Assembly: GCA_040772065.1 (NCBI GenBank)
Contig: JAXGYX010000001.1
Span: forward strand, 2,251,420-2,315,419
Length of the DNA stretch: 64,000 nt
Origin: JAXGYX01 sp040772065
GTDB taxonomy: Bacteria > Bacillota > Clostridia > Saccharofermentanales > Fastidiosipilaceae
Direction of reading: 5' to 3'
The notes under the pieces were generated by a model. That model had not been told where the DNA came from. It did no database searches and saw only the letters and a program-made list of their open reading frames with translations. Below are positions 23,874 through 33,355 of this stretch, one piece after another (within the stretch, counting starts at the first letter, position 1; every line of letters begins with the position of its first letter). Position numbers and translations under genes: made by a program.

Positions 23874-25079
23874 TTGGAGGGATTTTTACTGAATGAACAA
23901 ACTTGGTTACAGCATTTAAAAGAAAAACGCTTGGCTTATGGACTATCTCAAAACCGTTTAGCTGTTGCGACTGGTATTACAAGGCAGTATCTAAGCGATA
24001 TTGAAACAGGAAAAGTCAAGCCATCAGAGGATTTACAGCAGTCCCTTTGGGAAGCTCTGGAACGCTTCAATCCCGACGCTCCCCTTGAAATGCTGTTTGA
24101 TTATGTAAGGATTCGCTTTCCGACAACAGACGTACAGCAGGTGGTCGAAAACATCTTACAACTGAAACTGTCCTATTTTCTTCATGAGGACTATGGTTTC
24201 TATTCTTATTCAGAGCATTATGCTTTAGGCGACATATTCGTCCTTTGCTCCCATGAACTGGACAAAGGAGTTCTGGTGGAATTGAAAGGTCGTGGGTGCA
24301 GACAATTTGAAAGCTATCTTCTGGCACAACAAAGAAGCTGGTATGAGTTCTTTATGGACGTTTTGGTGGCTGGCGGTGTGATGAAACGCCTTGACCTTGC
24401 CATTAACGATAAGACAGGGATTTTGAATATCCCTGTACTCACTGAAAAGTGCCAACAGGAAGAATGTATCTCCGTCTTCCGCAGTTTTAAAAGCTATCGC
24501 AGTGGCGAACTGGTACGCAAAGAGGAAAAGGAATGTATGGGAAACACCCTCTATATCGGTTCATTACAAAGTGAAGTTTATTTCTGTATCTATGAAAAGG
24601 ACTACGAGCAGTACAAGAAAAATGATATTCCCATTGAAGACGCAGAAGTAAAAAACCGTTTTGAGATTCGATTGAAAAATGAGCGTGCCTATTATGCAGT
24701 CCGTGATTTACTCGTCTATGACAATCCAGAGCATACCGCCTTTAAAATTATCAATCGGTATATCCGTTTTGTAGATAAAGACGATTCCAAACCTCGTTCT
24801 GATTGGAAACTGAATGAAGAATGGGCTTGGTTTATTGGGAACAATCGTGAACGATTAAAACTAACCACAAAACCAGAGCCTTACTCCTTCCAAAGGACGC
24901 TGAACTGGCTATCTCATCAAGTTGCCCCGACCTTAAAGGTTGCGATTAAACTTGATGAAATCAACCAGACGCAGGTTGTAAAAGACATTCTCGACCATGC
25001 GAAACTGACAGACCGACACAAGCAGATTTTGAAGCAACAGTCAGTAAAAGAACAGGACGTGATAACAACAAAAAAATAA
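23874..25079 (+). CDS. orf20: Tn916 Orf20, MobT-type relaxase with N-terminal helix-turn-helix
   Basis: This nicks oriT and starts rolling-circle transfer and replication. It has 401 residues. The N-terminal XRE-type helix-turn-helix (AYGLSQNRLAVATGITRQYLS, residues about 21-41, written here in part) is followed by a Rep_trans domain typical of MobT relaxases. The open frame starts at TTG 23874, just before GGAGGG at 23876-23881; the codon best spaced from that site is CTG at 23889, so the start is unusual and uncertain. Full length compared with Tn916 Orf20. Confidence 0.92.
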   Translation: MEGFLLNEQTWLQHLKEKRLAYGLSQNRLAVATGITRQYLSDIETGKVKPSEDLQQSLWEALERFNPDAPLEMLFDYVRIRFPTTDVQQVVENILQLKLSYFLHEDYGFYSYSEHYALGDIFVLCSHELDKGVLVELKGRGCRQFESYLLAQQRSWYEFFMDVLVAGGVMKRLDLAINDKTGILNIPVLTEKCQQEECISVFRSFKSYRSGELVRKEEKECMGNTLYIGSLQSEVYFCIYEKDYEQYKKNDIPIEDAEVKNRFEIRLKNERAYYAVRDLLVYDNPEHTAFKIINRYIRFVDKDDSKPRSDWKLNEEWAWFIGNNRERLKLTTKPEPYSFQRTLNWLSHQVAPTLKVAIKLDEINQTQVVKDILDHAKLTDRHKQILKQQSVKEQDVITTKK

Positions 25080-25121
25080 CTCAAATACAAATTCATTGAA
25101 TATAGAGAGGAGAACATTTTT

Positions 25122-25343
25122 ATGAATTTTGGACAAAACCTTTATAACTGGTTTCTATCAAACGCTCAATCACTGGTGCTTTTAGCAATCGTTGTGATTG
25201 GCTTGTATCTTGGCTTCAAGCGTGAGTTTAGCAAACTGATTGGCTTTTTAATTATTGCGATTATTGCGGTTGGCTTAGTCTTCAACGCTGCTGGAGTAAA
25301 AGACATTTTACTAGAGCTATTCAATCGCATTATTGGTGCTTAA
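25122..25343 (+). CDS. orf19: Tn916 Orf19, small membrane protein
   Basis: A 73-residue protein with two predicted membrane helices (about residues 16-32 and 36-57: SLVLLAIVVIGLYLGF, then IGFLIIAIIAVGLVF). It has a good AGAGAGGAG site upstream. It is the Orf19 of Tn916, thought to be a component of the conjugation machine. The 116 bases after it hold a hairpin (GTGGAATATAAG and CTTATGTTCCGC) and the region before ardA; the reported Tn916 single-strand origin may lie in this neighbourhood but I could not locate it. Confidence 0.85.
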   Translation: MNFGQNLYNWFLSNAQSLVLLAIVVIGLYLGFKREFSKLIGFLIIAIIAVGLVFNAAGVKDILLELFNRIIGA

Positions 25344-25459
25344 ATAAAACCGTTCTTTTGTGGAATATAAGTGGTTTTCTTATGTTCCGCAAAGGAATGG
25401 TACACCAAACGAAGTGCGGTAGGGATTTTTGAATCTCTACAAAGAAAGGACGTGAATAT

Positions 25460-25957
25460 ATGGACGATATGCAAGTCTATATTGCGAATTTAGGCAAATA
25501 CAATGAGGGCGAATTGGTCGGTGCGTGGTTTACCTTTCCCATTGACTTTGAGGAAGTCAAAGAGAAAATCGGCTTGAATGATGAATATGAGGAATACGCC
25601 ATTCATGACTACGAGTTACCCTTTACGGTTGACGAATACACTTCCATTGGCGAACTCAATCGACTATGGGAAATGGTATCGGAATTACCCGAAGAATTAC
25701 AATCGGAGCTATCTGCTCTGCTCACTCATTTTTCAAGCATTGAAGAACTAAGCGAACATCAAGAGGATATTATCATTCATTCCGATTGTGATGATATGTA
25801 TGACGTGGCACGCTACTACATTGAAGAAACGGGTGCTTTAGGCGAAGTACCAGCTAGTCTTCAAAACTATATTGATTATCAAGCCTATGGTCGGGATTTA
25901 GACCTTTCAGGAACGTTTATCTCAACCAATCATGGGATTTTTGAAATCGTCTATTAA
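25460..25957 (+). CDS. ardA: Antirestriction protein ArdA (Tn916 Orf18)
   Basis: ArdA is a DNA-mimic protein that blocks type I restriction enzymes in the recipient during conjugation. Its 165 residues are strongly acidic (many Asp and Glu, as in IDFEEVKEKIGLNDEYEEY), including the antirestriction segment LPEELQSELSALLTHF. The length and sequence match Tn916 Orf18. It lies in the same element complex as a full type I system (hsdMSR at 12,681-19,176), so it could also inhibit the ICE's own restriction complex. Start ATG follows AAAGGACG. Confidence 0.93.
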   Translation: MDDMQVYIANLGKYNEGELVGAWFTFPIDFEEVKEKIGLNDEYEEYAIHDYELPFTVDEYTSIGELNRLWEMVSELPEELQSELSALLTHFSSIEELSEHQEDIIIHSDCDDMYDVARYYIEETGALGEVPASLQNYIDYQAYGRDLDLSGTFISTNHGIFEIVY

Positions 25958-26045
25958 ATCTGTCGGTACATTACTACTGGCAGATTTTCTATTTTACGGG
26001 GTGGCTCAATCAGCTACCCCTATTTTTTATGAAAGGATTGATTAC

Positions 26046-26438
26046 ATGAAGAAAATACGAAGCTATACCAGTATCTGGTCTGTGGAAAAGGTACTGTATT
26101 CTATCAATGATTTTAGACTTCCGTTTCCCATAACCTTTACGCAAATGACATGGTTTGTCGTGTCACTCTTTGCAGTGATGATACTTGGCAACTTGCCCCC
26201 TCTTTCCATGATAGAGGGAGCATTTCTCAAATACTTTGGGATTCCTGTGGCTTTCACATGGTTTATGTCTACAAAAACTTTTGATGGTAAAAAGCCTTAT
26301 GGATTTTTGAAGTCTGTCATTGCTTATGCACTGCGACCAAAGCTGACCTATGCAGGAAAAAAAGTAACGCTTGGCAGAAACCAGCCACAAGAAGCCATTA
26401 CAGCAGTTAGGAGTGAATTTTATGGCATATCCAATTAA
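26046..26438 (+). CDS. orf17: Tn916 Orf17, TcpE-type membrane protein
   Basis: A 130-residue protein with two hydrophobic segments (about residues 36-54 and 62-78) and a basic C-terminus, the TcpE/Orf17 component of the type IV secretion channel. The open frame extends back to 25932, but the ATG at 26046 (MKKIRSYTSIW) is the family start, preceded by AAAGGA. It overlaps the following ATPase gene by 17 bases, indicating translational coupling. Confidence 0.88.
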   Translation: MKKIRSYTSIWSVEKVLYSINDFRLPFPITFTQMTWFVVSLFAVMILGNLPPLSMIEGAFLKYFGIPVAFTWFMSTKTFDGKKPYGFLKSVIAYALRPKLTYAGKKVTLGRNQPQEAITAVRSEFYGISN

Positions 26439-28869
26439 ATACATTGAAAACAATCTCGTCTGGAATAAAGACGGGGAATGTTATGCTTACTATGAGCTTG
26501 TTCCTTACAATTACTCATTTCTAAGTCCAGAACAGAAAATACAAGTGCATGATTCTTTCAGACAGCTTATCGCACAAAATCGTGATGGCAAAATTCATGC
26601 TTTACAAATCAGTACAGAATCCAGCATACGTTCTGCACAAGAGCGTTCCAAAAATGAAGTCACTGGCAAGCTCAAAGCGGTTGCCTATGACAAAATCGAC
26701 CAACAGACAGACGCTTTAATATCCATGATTGGCGAAAATCAAGTGAACTACCGTTTCTTTATCGGCTTTAAGTTGCTTCTCAACGATCAGGAGTTTTCTA
26801 TGAAAAGTCTTACCGTTGAAGCAAAAAATGCTTTGTCTGATTTTGTCTATGATGTGAACCATAAGCTGATGGGCGATTTTGTTAGTATGAGTAATGATGA
26901 AATCCTGCGTTTTCAGAAGATGGAAAAGCTCTTAGAAAATAAAATCTCTCGTCGTTTCAAAATCCGCAGGTTAGATAAGGACGACTTCGGCTATCTGATT
27001 GAACACCTTTACGGACAGACAGGCACTGCCTATGAAGAGTATGAGTACCATCTATCAAAGAAAAAGCTGGATAATGAAACGCTGATTAAATACTATGACT
27101 TGATTAAGCCTACTCGCTGTTTGGTGGAAGAAAAACAGCGATATTTGAAAATCCAGCAGGAAGATGAAACCGTCTATGTAGCTTACTTTACCATTAACAG
27201 CATTGTCGGAGAACTGGACTTCCCGTCCTCTGAAATCTTCTACTACCAGCAACAGCAATTTACATTCCCGATTGATACGTCAATGAATGTGGAAATTGTA
27301 GCGAATCGTAAAGCCCTATCTACTGTCCGCAATAAAAAGAAAGAACTGAAAGACTTGGATAACCACGCTTGGCAAAGTGATAATGAAACCAGCTCCAATG
27401 TGGCGGAAGCTCTGGAAAGTGTGAATGAGCTGGAAACCAATTTAGACCAAAGCAAGGAATCTATGTACAAGCTGTCTTATGTGGTAAGGGTATCAGCAAA
27501 TGATCTTGACGAACTCAAACGTCGTTGTAATGAAGTGAAAGATTTTTATGACGATTTAAGCGTAAAACTGGTACGACCATTTGGGGATATGCTCGGCTTA
27601 CATGAAGAATTTTTACCTGCCAGCAAGCGTTATATGAATGATTATATTCAATACGTGACCTCTGATTTCCTCGCTGGTTTAGGTTTTGGTGCTACTCAAA
27701 TGCTGGGGGAAAATGAGGGGATTTATGTTGGCTACAGCTTAGATACTGGACGCAATGTCTATCTGAAACCTGCTCTTGCCAGTCAAGGGGTTAAGGGTTC
27801 AGTAACCAATGCGTTAGCGTCGGCTTTTGTTGGTTCGCTGGGTGGTGGTAAATCCTTTGCGAATAACCTTATCGTCTATTATGCGGTGCTTTATGGGGCA
27901 CAAGCAGTGATTGTAGACCCAAAAGCAGAACGTGGCAGATGGAAAGAAACCTTGCCAGAGATTTCCCATGAAATCAATATCGTCACTCTGACTTCTGATG
28001 AGAAAAACAAAGGCTTACTTGACCCTTATGTGATTATGAAAAATCCCAAAGATTCTGAATCACTGGCTATTGATATTCTGACATTCCTTACGGGGATTTC
28101 CTCTCGTGATGGGGAACGCTTCCCAATCCTTAGAAAAGCCATTCGTGCAGTAACCAATAGTGAAGTACGAGGGTTGATGAAAGTGATTGAGGAATTACGG
28201 GTTGAGAATACGCCACTAAGTACCAGTATAGCCGACCATATCGAAAGTTTTACAGACTATGACTTTGCACATTTATTATTCAGTAATGGTTATGTGGAGC
28301 AGTCTATCAGCTTAGAAAAACAACTGAACATTATACAGGTTGCGGACTTGGTACTTCCCGACAAGGAAACTTCCTTTGAGGAATATACCACTATGGAGCT
28401 TTTATCCGTTGCTATGCTGATTGTCATTAGTACCTTTGCTTTAGACTTTATCCATACAGACCGAAGCATTTTCAAGATTGTAGATTTAGACGAAGCATGG
28501 AGCTTTTTACAGGTAGCACAAGGAAAAACACTATCTATGAAGCTGGTTCGGGCTGGTCGTGCTATGAACGCTGGGGTATATTTCGTGACCCAAAATACAG
28601 ACGACCTCTTAGATGAAAAACTGAAAAATAACCTCGGCTTAAAATTTGCATTTCGTTCCACTGACCTTAACGAGATTAAAAAGACCTTAGCCTTTTTTGG
28701 TGTAGACCCAGAGGACGAAAACAATCAGAAGCGATTGCGTGATTTGGAAAACGGGCAATGCCTTATCAGTGATTTATATGGTCGTGTCGGTGTGATACAG
28801 TTCCACCCTGTATTTGAAGAACTGCTCCATGCCTTTGATACCAGACCACCTGTGCGAAAAGAGGTGTAA
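26422..28869 (+). CDS. orf16: Tn916 Orf16, VirB4/TcpF-type conjugation ATPase
   Basis: The main energising ATPase of the type IV secretion system. It has 815 residues from ATG 26422 (AGGAGTG upstream); the longer frame from 26371 overlaps orf17 and is rejected. An N-terminal CagE/VirB4-like region is followed by Walker A SLGGGKSFAN (near 472-480) and Walker B IVDLDEAWSF (near 688), with FVTQNTDDLL downstream. Cytoplasmic and membrane-associated. Full length, no disruption. Confidence 0.93.
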   Translation: MAYPIKYIENNLVWNKDGECYAYYELVPYNYSFLSPEQKIQVHDSFRQLIAQNRDGKIHALQISTESSIRSAQERSKNEVTGKLKAVAYDKIDQQTDALISMIGENQVNYRFFIGFKLLLNDQEFSMKSLTVEAKNALSDFVYDVNHKLMGDFVSMSNDEILRFQKMEKLLENKISRRFKIRRLDKDDFGYLIEHLYGQTGTAYEEYEYHLSKKKLDNETLIKYYDLIKPTRCLVEEKQRYLKIQQEDETVYVAYFTINSIVGELDFPSSEIFYYQQQQFTFPIDTSMNVEIVANRKALSTVRNKKKELKDLDNHAWQSDNETSSNVAEALESVNELETNLDQSKESMYKLSYVVRVSANDLDELKRRCNEVKDFYDDLSVKLVRPFGDMLGLHEEFLPASKRYMNDYIQYVTSDFLAGLGFGATQMLGENEGIYVGYSLDTGRNVYLKPALASQGVKGSVTNALASAFVGSLGGGKSFANNLIVYYAVLYGAQAVIVDPKAERGRWKETLPEISHEINIVTLTSDEKNKGLLDPYVIMKNPKDSESLAIDILTFLTGISSRDGERFPILRKAIRAVTNSEVRGLMKVIEELRVENTPLSTSIADHIESFTDYDFAHLLFSNGYVEQSISLEKQLNIIQVADLVLPDKETSFEEYTTMELLSVAMLIVISTFALDFIHTDRSIFKIVDLDEAWSFLQVAQGKTLSMKLVRAGRAMNAGVYFVTQNTDDLLDEKLKNNLGLKFAFRSTDLNEIKKTLAFFGVDPEDENNQKRLRDLENGQCLISDLYGRVGVIQFHPVFEELLHAFDTRPPVRKEV

Positions 28870-28871
28870 AT

Positions 28872-31049
28872 GTGAAACCATCAATAGTAAACAGAATAAA
28901 ATCAAACTGGACGCTGAAACGTCTAGGTAAAGTGGCAATGACAGTGGCTTTCACACTTGTGATTGCCATTTTTCTTTTAGCCATGCTGGGAACGGTGGTT
29001 CAAGCTGCGGGCTTGGTAGATGATACGGTCAATGTGGCAAATGAATACAGCCGATACCCACTTGAAAACTATCAACTGGATTTTTATGTGGATAATAGCT
29101 GGGGCTGGCTTCCGTGGAACTGGTCGGACGGGATTGGAAAACAGGTCATGTATGGACTATATGCCATTACCAATTTTATTTGGACAATCAGTTTGTATGT
29201 TTCCAATGCGACAGGTTACTTAGTACAGGAAGCCTATTCCTTAGACTTCATTTCCGCTACAGCAGATTCCATTGGTAAGAATATGCAGACCTTAGCTGGT
29301 GTGAGTGCAAACGGATTTTCAACAGAGGGTTTCTATGTTGGATTCCTCTTACTCTTGATTTTGGTTCTTGGGGTTTATGTTGCCTATACGGGACTGATAA
29401 AGAGAGAAACCACAAAGGCAATTCATGCCATTATGAATTTTGTGCTGGTGTTTATCCTATCGGCTTCCTTTATTGCCTACGCTCCCGACTACATTAAAAA
29501 AATCAATGACTTTTCATCAGACATCAGTAATGCCAGTTTATCACTTGGCACGAAGATTGTCATGCCCCATTCCGATAGTCAAGGCAAGGACAGCGTGGAC
29601 TTAATCAGAGATAGCCTGTTTTCCATACAGGTTCAGCAACCGTGGCTACTGCTTCAATACAACAGTTCAGACATTGAAAGTATCGGTATTGACCGTGTGG
29701 AAAGCCTGCTCTCCACCAGCCCAGATTCCAACAATGGCGAAGACAGAGAAAAAATTGTTGCGGAAGAAATTGAAGACAGAAGCAATACCAATCTAACCAT
29801 TACAAAGACCATTAACCGTTTAGGTACAGTCTTCTTCCTATTTGTCTTCAATATTGGGATTTCCATATTTGTATTCCTATTAACAGGAATCATGATTTTC
29901 TCGCAGGTACTTTTTATCATCTATGCTATGTTTCTGCCTGTGAGCTTTATTTTAAGCATGATTCCATCATTTGATGGTATGTCAAAACGAGCCATAACAA
30001 AGCTCTTTAATACCATTTTGACACGAGCTGGAATCACATTGATTATTACGACAGCATTTAGTATTTCAACCATGCTCTATACCTTATCGGCTGGTTATCC
30101 GTTCTTTTTGATTGCTTTTCTACAGATTGTGACCTTTGCAGGAATCTACTTCAAGCTGGGCGATTTAATGAGTATGTTTTCTCTACAGAGTAACGATTCT
30201 CAAAGTGTGGGAAGTCGTGTGATGAGAAAACCTCGTATGCTTATGCACGCTCACATGCACCGTCTACAGCGGAAACTTGGACGTTCCATGACTACTCTAG
30301 GGGCTGGGTCTGCCATTGTTACAGGTAAAAAAGGACAGTCGGGTTCGGGGAGTTCTGCAAGGACACAAGCAGATCACTCCCGACCAGACGGAAAGGAAAA
30401 ATCAACACTTGGAAAACGTATCGGTCAAACCATCGGTACAGTAGCTGATACCAAAGACAGAATGGTAGACACTGCTAGTGGTTTGAAAGAACAGGTTAAA
30501 GATTTGCCGACCAATGCAAGATATGCAGTATATCAAGGAAAATCCAAAGTAAAAGAGAATGTCCGTGATTTAACCAGTAGTATTTCTCAAACCAAAGCGG
30601 ACAGAGCCAGTGGACGCAAGGAACAGCAGGAACAAAGGCGAAAAACCATTGCGAAGCGTCGCTCTGAAATGGAACAGGTCAAACAGAAAAAACAGCCTGC
30701 TTCTTCTGTTCATGAAAGACCGACTACAAGACAAGAACAATATCATGATGAACAGACCTCAAAACAGTCTAATATTCAGACTTCATATAAGGAATCTCAA
30801 CAAGCCAAACAAGAGCGTCCAGCAGTTAAGTCCGATTTTTCAAGTCCAAAAGTGGAACGCCAAGGCAATACCGTTCAAGAAAAAACCGTTCAAAAGCCAG
30901 CAACTTCAACCACTACAGCAGATAGAACTTCACAACGTCCAATCACAAAAGAACGTCCGTCTACTGTTCAAAGAGTACCACTACAAAATACAAGAAGTAG
31001 ACCACCAATCAAAACCGCCACCATTAAGAAAGTCGGTAAGAAACCATGA
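28872..31049 (+). CDS. orf15: Tn916 Orf15, VirB6-like polytopic membrane protein
   Basis: A 725-residue inner channel component of the conjugation apparatus. An N-terminal signal or membrane segment (VAMTVAFTLVIAIFLLAML) is followed by several hydrophobic stretches (around residues 155-175, 190-205, 325-365, 390-430) and a long polar K/Q/R/S-rich C-terminal tail from about residue 480. It starts at GTG two bases after orf16, with GAGGTG across the junction. The stop overlaps orf14 by four bases (ATGA). Confidence 0.9.
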   Translation: MKPSIVNRIKSNWTLKRLGKVAMTVAFTLVIAIFLLAMLGTVVQAAGLVDDTVNVANEYSRYPLENYQLDFYVDNSWGWLPWNWSDGIGKQVMYGLYAITNFIWTISLYVSNATGYLVQEAYSLDFISATADSIGKNMQTLAGVSANGFSTEGFYVGFLLLLILVLGVYVAYTGLIKRETTKAIHAIMNFVLVFILSASFIAYAPDYIKKINDFSSDISNASLSLGTKIVMPHSDSQGKDSVDLIRDSLFSIQVQQPWLLLQYNSSDIESIGIDRVESLLSTSPDSNNGEDREKIVAEEIEDRSNTNLTITKTINRLGTVFFLFVFNIGISIFVFLLTGIMIFSQVLFIIYAMFLPVSFILSMIPSFDGMSKRAITKLFNTILTRAGITLIITTAFSISTMLYTLSAGYPFFLIAFLQIVTFAGIYFKLGDLMSMFSLQSNDSQSVGSRVMRKPRMLMHAHMHRLQRKLGRSMTTLGAGSAIVTGKKGQSGSGSSARTQADHSRPDGKEKSTLGKRIGQTIGTVADTKDRMVDTASGLKEQVKDLPTNARYAVYQGKSKVKENVRDLTSSISQTKADRASGRKEQQEQRRKTIAKRRSEMEQVKQKKQPASSVHERPTTRQEQYHDEQTSKQSNIQTSYKESQQAKQERPAVKSDFSSPKVERQGNTVQEKTVQKPATSTTTADRTSQRPITKERPSTVQRVPLQNTRSRPPIKTATIKKVGKKP

Positions 31050-32047
31050 AGTTGAAAACTTTAGTGATTGGTGGTTCTGGATTATTCTTGATGGTCTTCT
31101 CACTGCTTCTGTTTGTTGCCATTTTATTTTCAGATGAACAGGACAGCGGAATTTCCAATATTCATTATGGAGGTGTGAATGTTTCCGCAGAAGTGCTGGC
31201 TCATAAGCCTATGGTAGAAAAATATGCCAAAGAATATGGCGTTGAAGAATATGTCAACATACTTCTTGCGATTATACAGGTGGAATCGGGCGGTACTGCG
31301 GAAGATGTTATGCAGTCCTCGGAATCCCTCGGTCTTCCACCTAATTCATTGAGTACAGAAGAATCCATTAAGCAAGGTGTGAAGTATTTCAGTGAATTAT
31401 TAGCCAGTAGCGAAAGGCTCAGTGTAGATTTAGAATCGGTTATCCAGTCCTACAATTATGGTGGTGGTTTCTTAGGGTATGTGGCTAATCGTGGAAATAA
31501 ATATACCTTTGAACTGGCTCAAAGTTTCTCAAAAGAGTATTCAGGTGGCGAAAAAGTGTCTTACCCCAATCCCATAGCCATACCTATCAATGGGGGCTGG
31601 CGATACAACTATGGCAATATGTTTTATGTGCAACTGGTAACGCAGTATCTTGTCACAACAGAGTTTGATGATGATACGGTACAAGCCATCATGGACGAAG
31701 CACTGAAATATGAGGGCTGGCGATACGTTTACGGTGGAGCTTCCCCGACTACTTCTTTTGATTGTAGCGGACTGACACAATGGACGTATGGAAAAGCTGG
31801 AATTAACTTACCACGAACCGCACAACAGCAATATGATGTGACCCAGCATATCCCACTATCGGAAGCACAAGCTGGCGATTTGGTTTTCTTTCATTCTACC
31901 TATAACGCTGGCTCTTATATTACTCATGTTGGGATATACCTTGGCAATAACCGTATGTTTCATGCAGGCGACCCAATCGGTTATGCCGACTTAACAAGCC
32001 CCTACTGGCAACAGCATTTAGTGGGAGCAGGACGAATCAAACAATGA
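31046..32047 (+). CDS. orf14: Tn916 Orf14, bifunctional cell-wall hydrolase
   Basis: This opens peptidoglycan for the conjugation channel. It has 333 residues: one N-terminal membrane anchor (LFLMVFSLLLFVAILF), a lysozyme/SLT-like domain (about residues 60-160; LLAIIQVESGGT, YNYGGGFLGYVANRG), and a C-terminal NlpC/P60 domain (about 215-333; FDCSGLTQW with the catalytic Cys, and the paired His in THVGIYLG). It overlaps both neighbours by four bases. Complete. Confidence 0.93.
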   Translation: MKLKTLVIGGSGLFLMVFSLLLFVAILFSDEQDSGISNIHYGGVNVSAEVLAHKPMVEKYAKEYGVEEYVNILLAIIQVESGGTAEDVMQSSESLGLPPNSLSTEESIKQGVKYFSELLASSERLSVDLESVIQSYNYGGGFLGYVANRGNKYTFELAQSFSKEYSGGEKVSYPNPIAIPINGGWRYNYGNMFYVQLVTQYLVTTEFDDDTVQAIMDEALKYEGWRYVYGGASPTTSFDCSGLTQWTYGKAGINLPRTAQQQYDVTQHIPLSEAQAGDLVFFHSTYNAGSYITHVGIYLGNNRMFHAGDPIGYADLTSPYWQQHLVGAGRIKQ

Positions 32048-32061
32048 GAAAGGAAGATTTA

Positions 32062-32979
32062 ATGATGAAATTTAGAAAAAATCAGAATAAAGAAAAACAG
32101 ATACCAAAGGAAAAGAAACCTCGTGTCTACTATAAGGTCAATCCTCATAAAAAGGTTGTGATTGCCTTGTGGGTACTTTTAGGGCTTAGTTTCAGCTTTG
32201 CGATATTCAAGCACTTTACAGCTATAGATACTCATACTATTCACGAAACAACTATCATAGAAAAGGAATACGTTGATACTCATCATGTAGAAAATTTTGT
32301 AGAGAACTTTGCGAAAGTCTACTATTCATGGGAGCAATCCGATAAGTCCATTGATAATCGAATGGAAAGTCTAAAAGGCTATCTGACAGATGAACTTCAA
32401 GCTCTCAATGTTGATACAGTACGCAAAGATATTCCTGTATCGTCTTCTGTAAGAGGATTTCAGATATGGACGGTAGAGCCAACTGGCGACAATGAGTTTA
32501 ATGTAACCTACAGTGTAGACCAGCTCATTACAGAGGGAGAAAATACAAAGACCGTCCACTCTGCTTATATAGTGAGTGTCTATGTAGATGGTTCTGGAAA
32601 TATGGTACTGGTTAAGAATCCGACCATTACCAACATACCTAAGAAATCAAGTTATAAACCAAAAGCCATTGAAAGTGAGGGGACGGTTGATTCCATTACA
32701 ACCAATGAAATCAATGAGTTTTTAACGACGTTCTTCAAGCTCTATCCTACAGCGACAGCCAGTGAACTTTCCTACTATGTGAATGACGGGATATTAAAAC
32801 CAATCGGAAAAGAGTACATCTTTCAAGAACTGGTAAATCCTATTCACAATCGTAAGGATAATCAAGTCACGGTATCGCTGACAGTGGAGTATATCGACCA
32901 GCAGACCAAAGCAACGCAGGTATCTCAATTTGATTTGGTACTTGAAAAGAACGGGAGTAATTGGAAGATTATAGAATAA
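32062..32979 (+). CDS. orf13: Tn916 Orf13, TcpC/VirB8-like channel protein
   Basis: A bitopic membrane protein needed for conjugation. A cytoplasmic basic N-terminus precedes a membrane helix (VVIALWVLLGLSFSFAIF) and two NTF2-like extracellular domains typical of TcpC (305 residues in this reading). The frame opens at ATG 32044 overlapping orf14, but AAGGAAG immediately before ATG 32062 (MMKFRKNQNK) favours the latter; both are possible. It ends the transfer operon, upstream of the tet(M) promoter. Confidence 0.88.
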   Translation: MMKFRKNQNKEKQIPKEKKPRVYYKVNPHKKVVIALWVLLGLSFSFAIFKHFTAIDTHTIHETTIIEKEYVDTHHVENFVENFAKVYYSWEQSDKSIDNRMESLKGYLTDELQALNVDTVRKDIPVSSSVRGFQIWTVEPTGDNEFNVTYSVDQLITEGENTKTVHSAYIVSVYVDGSGNMVLVKNPTITNIPKKSSYKPKAIESEGTVDSITTNEINEFLTTFFKLYPTATASELSYYVNDGILKPIGKEYIFQELVNPIHNRKDNQVTVSLTVEYIDQQTKATQVSQFDLVLEKNGSNWKIIE

Positions 32980-33048
32980 CAAATATTGGTACATTATTAC
33001 AGCTATTTTGTAATCACGTACTCTCTTTGATAAAAAATTGGAGATTCC

Positions 33049-33077
33049 TTTACAAATATGCTCTTACGTGCTATTAT
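33049..33077 (+). promoter_or_regulatory. tet(M) leader promoter
   Basis: TTTACA (33049-33054), 17 bases, TATTAT (33072-33077), at the place of the Tn916 tet promoter. In Tn916 tetracycline raises read-through of the leader and then into the transfer genes. Confidence 0.75.
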
Positions 33078-33108
33078 TTAAGTATCTATTTAAAAGGAGT
33101 TAATAAAT

Positions 33109-33132
33109 ATGCGGCAAGGTATTCTTAAATAA
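33109..33132 (+). promoter_or_regulatory. Seven-residue leader peptide frame upstream of tet(M)
   Basis: ATG CGG CAA GGT ATT CTT AAA TAA follows AAAGGAG. GGTATTCTTAAA here is complementary to TTTAAGAATACC at about 33206-33217, so ribosome position could alter the leader fold, consistent with the attenuation model for Tn916 tet(M). Confidence 0.5.
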
Positions 33133-33253
33133 ACTGTCAATTTGATAGTGGGAACAAATAATTGGATGTCCTTTTTTAGGAGGGCTTAGTTTTTTGTACC
33201 CAGTTTAAGAATACCTTTATCATGTGATTCTAAAGTATCCGGAGAATATCTGT

Positions 33254-33340
33254 ATGCTTTGTATGCCTATGGTTATGCATAAAAATCCCAGTGATAAGAG
33301 TATTTATCACTGGGATTTTTATGCCCTTTTGGGCTTTTGA
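33254..33340 (+). CDS. orf12: Tn916 Orf12, tet(M) leader peptide
   Basis: A 28-residue leader peptide (MLCMPMVMHKNPSDKSIYHW and eight more residues) ending 15 bases before tet(M). Its coding sequence contains ATCCCAGTGATAA pairing with TTATCACTGGGAT and then TTTTT, a terminator, so translation of the leader by drug-slowed ribosomes is thought to let transcription pass into tet(M). The regulatory region looks intact although the resistance gene is not. Confidence 0.75.
   Translation: MLCMPMVMHKNPSDKSIYHWDFYALLGF
33285..33324 (+). terminator. tet(M) attenuator hairpin
   Basis: ATCCCAGTGATAA and TTATCACTGGGAT form a 13-pair stem around a short AT-rich loop, followed by TTTTTAT. It lies inside the Orf12 leader frame, directly before tet(M). 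Confidence 0.8.
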
Positions 33341-33355
33341 ATGGAGGAAAATCAC

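Noticed and set aside
28290..28724. 144-codon minus-strand frame inside orf16
   Set aside because: It is opposite conserved ATPase sequence, lacks a start signal and resembles no protein I know.
30610..31137. 175-codon frame overlapping orf15 and orf14
   Set aside because: It is an alternate-frame shadow of the polar, low-complexity tail of Orf15 without a start signal.
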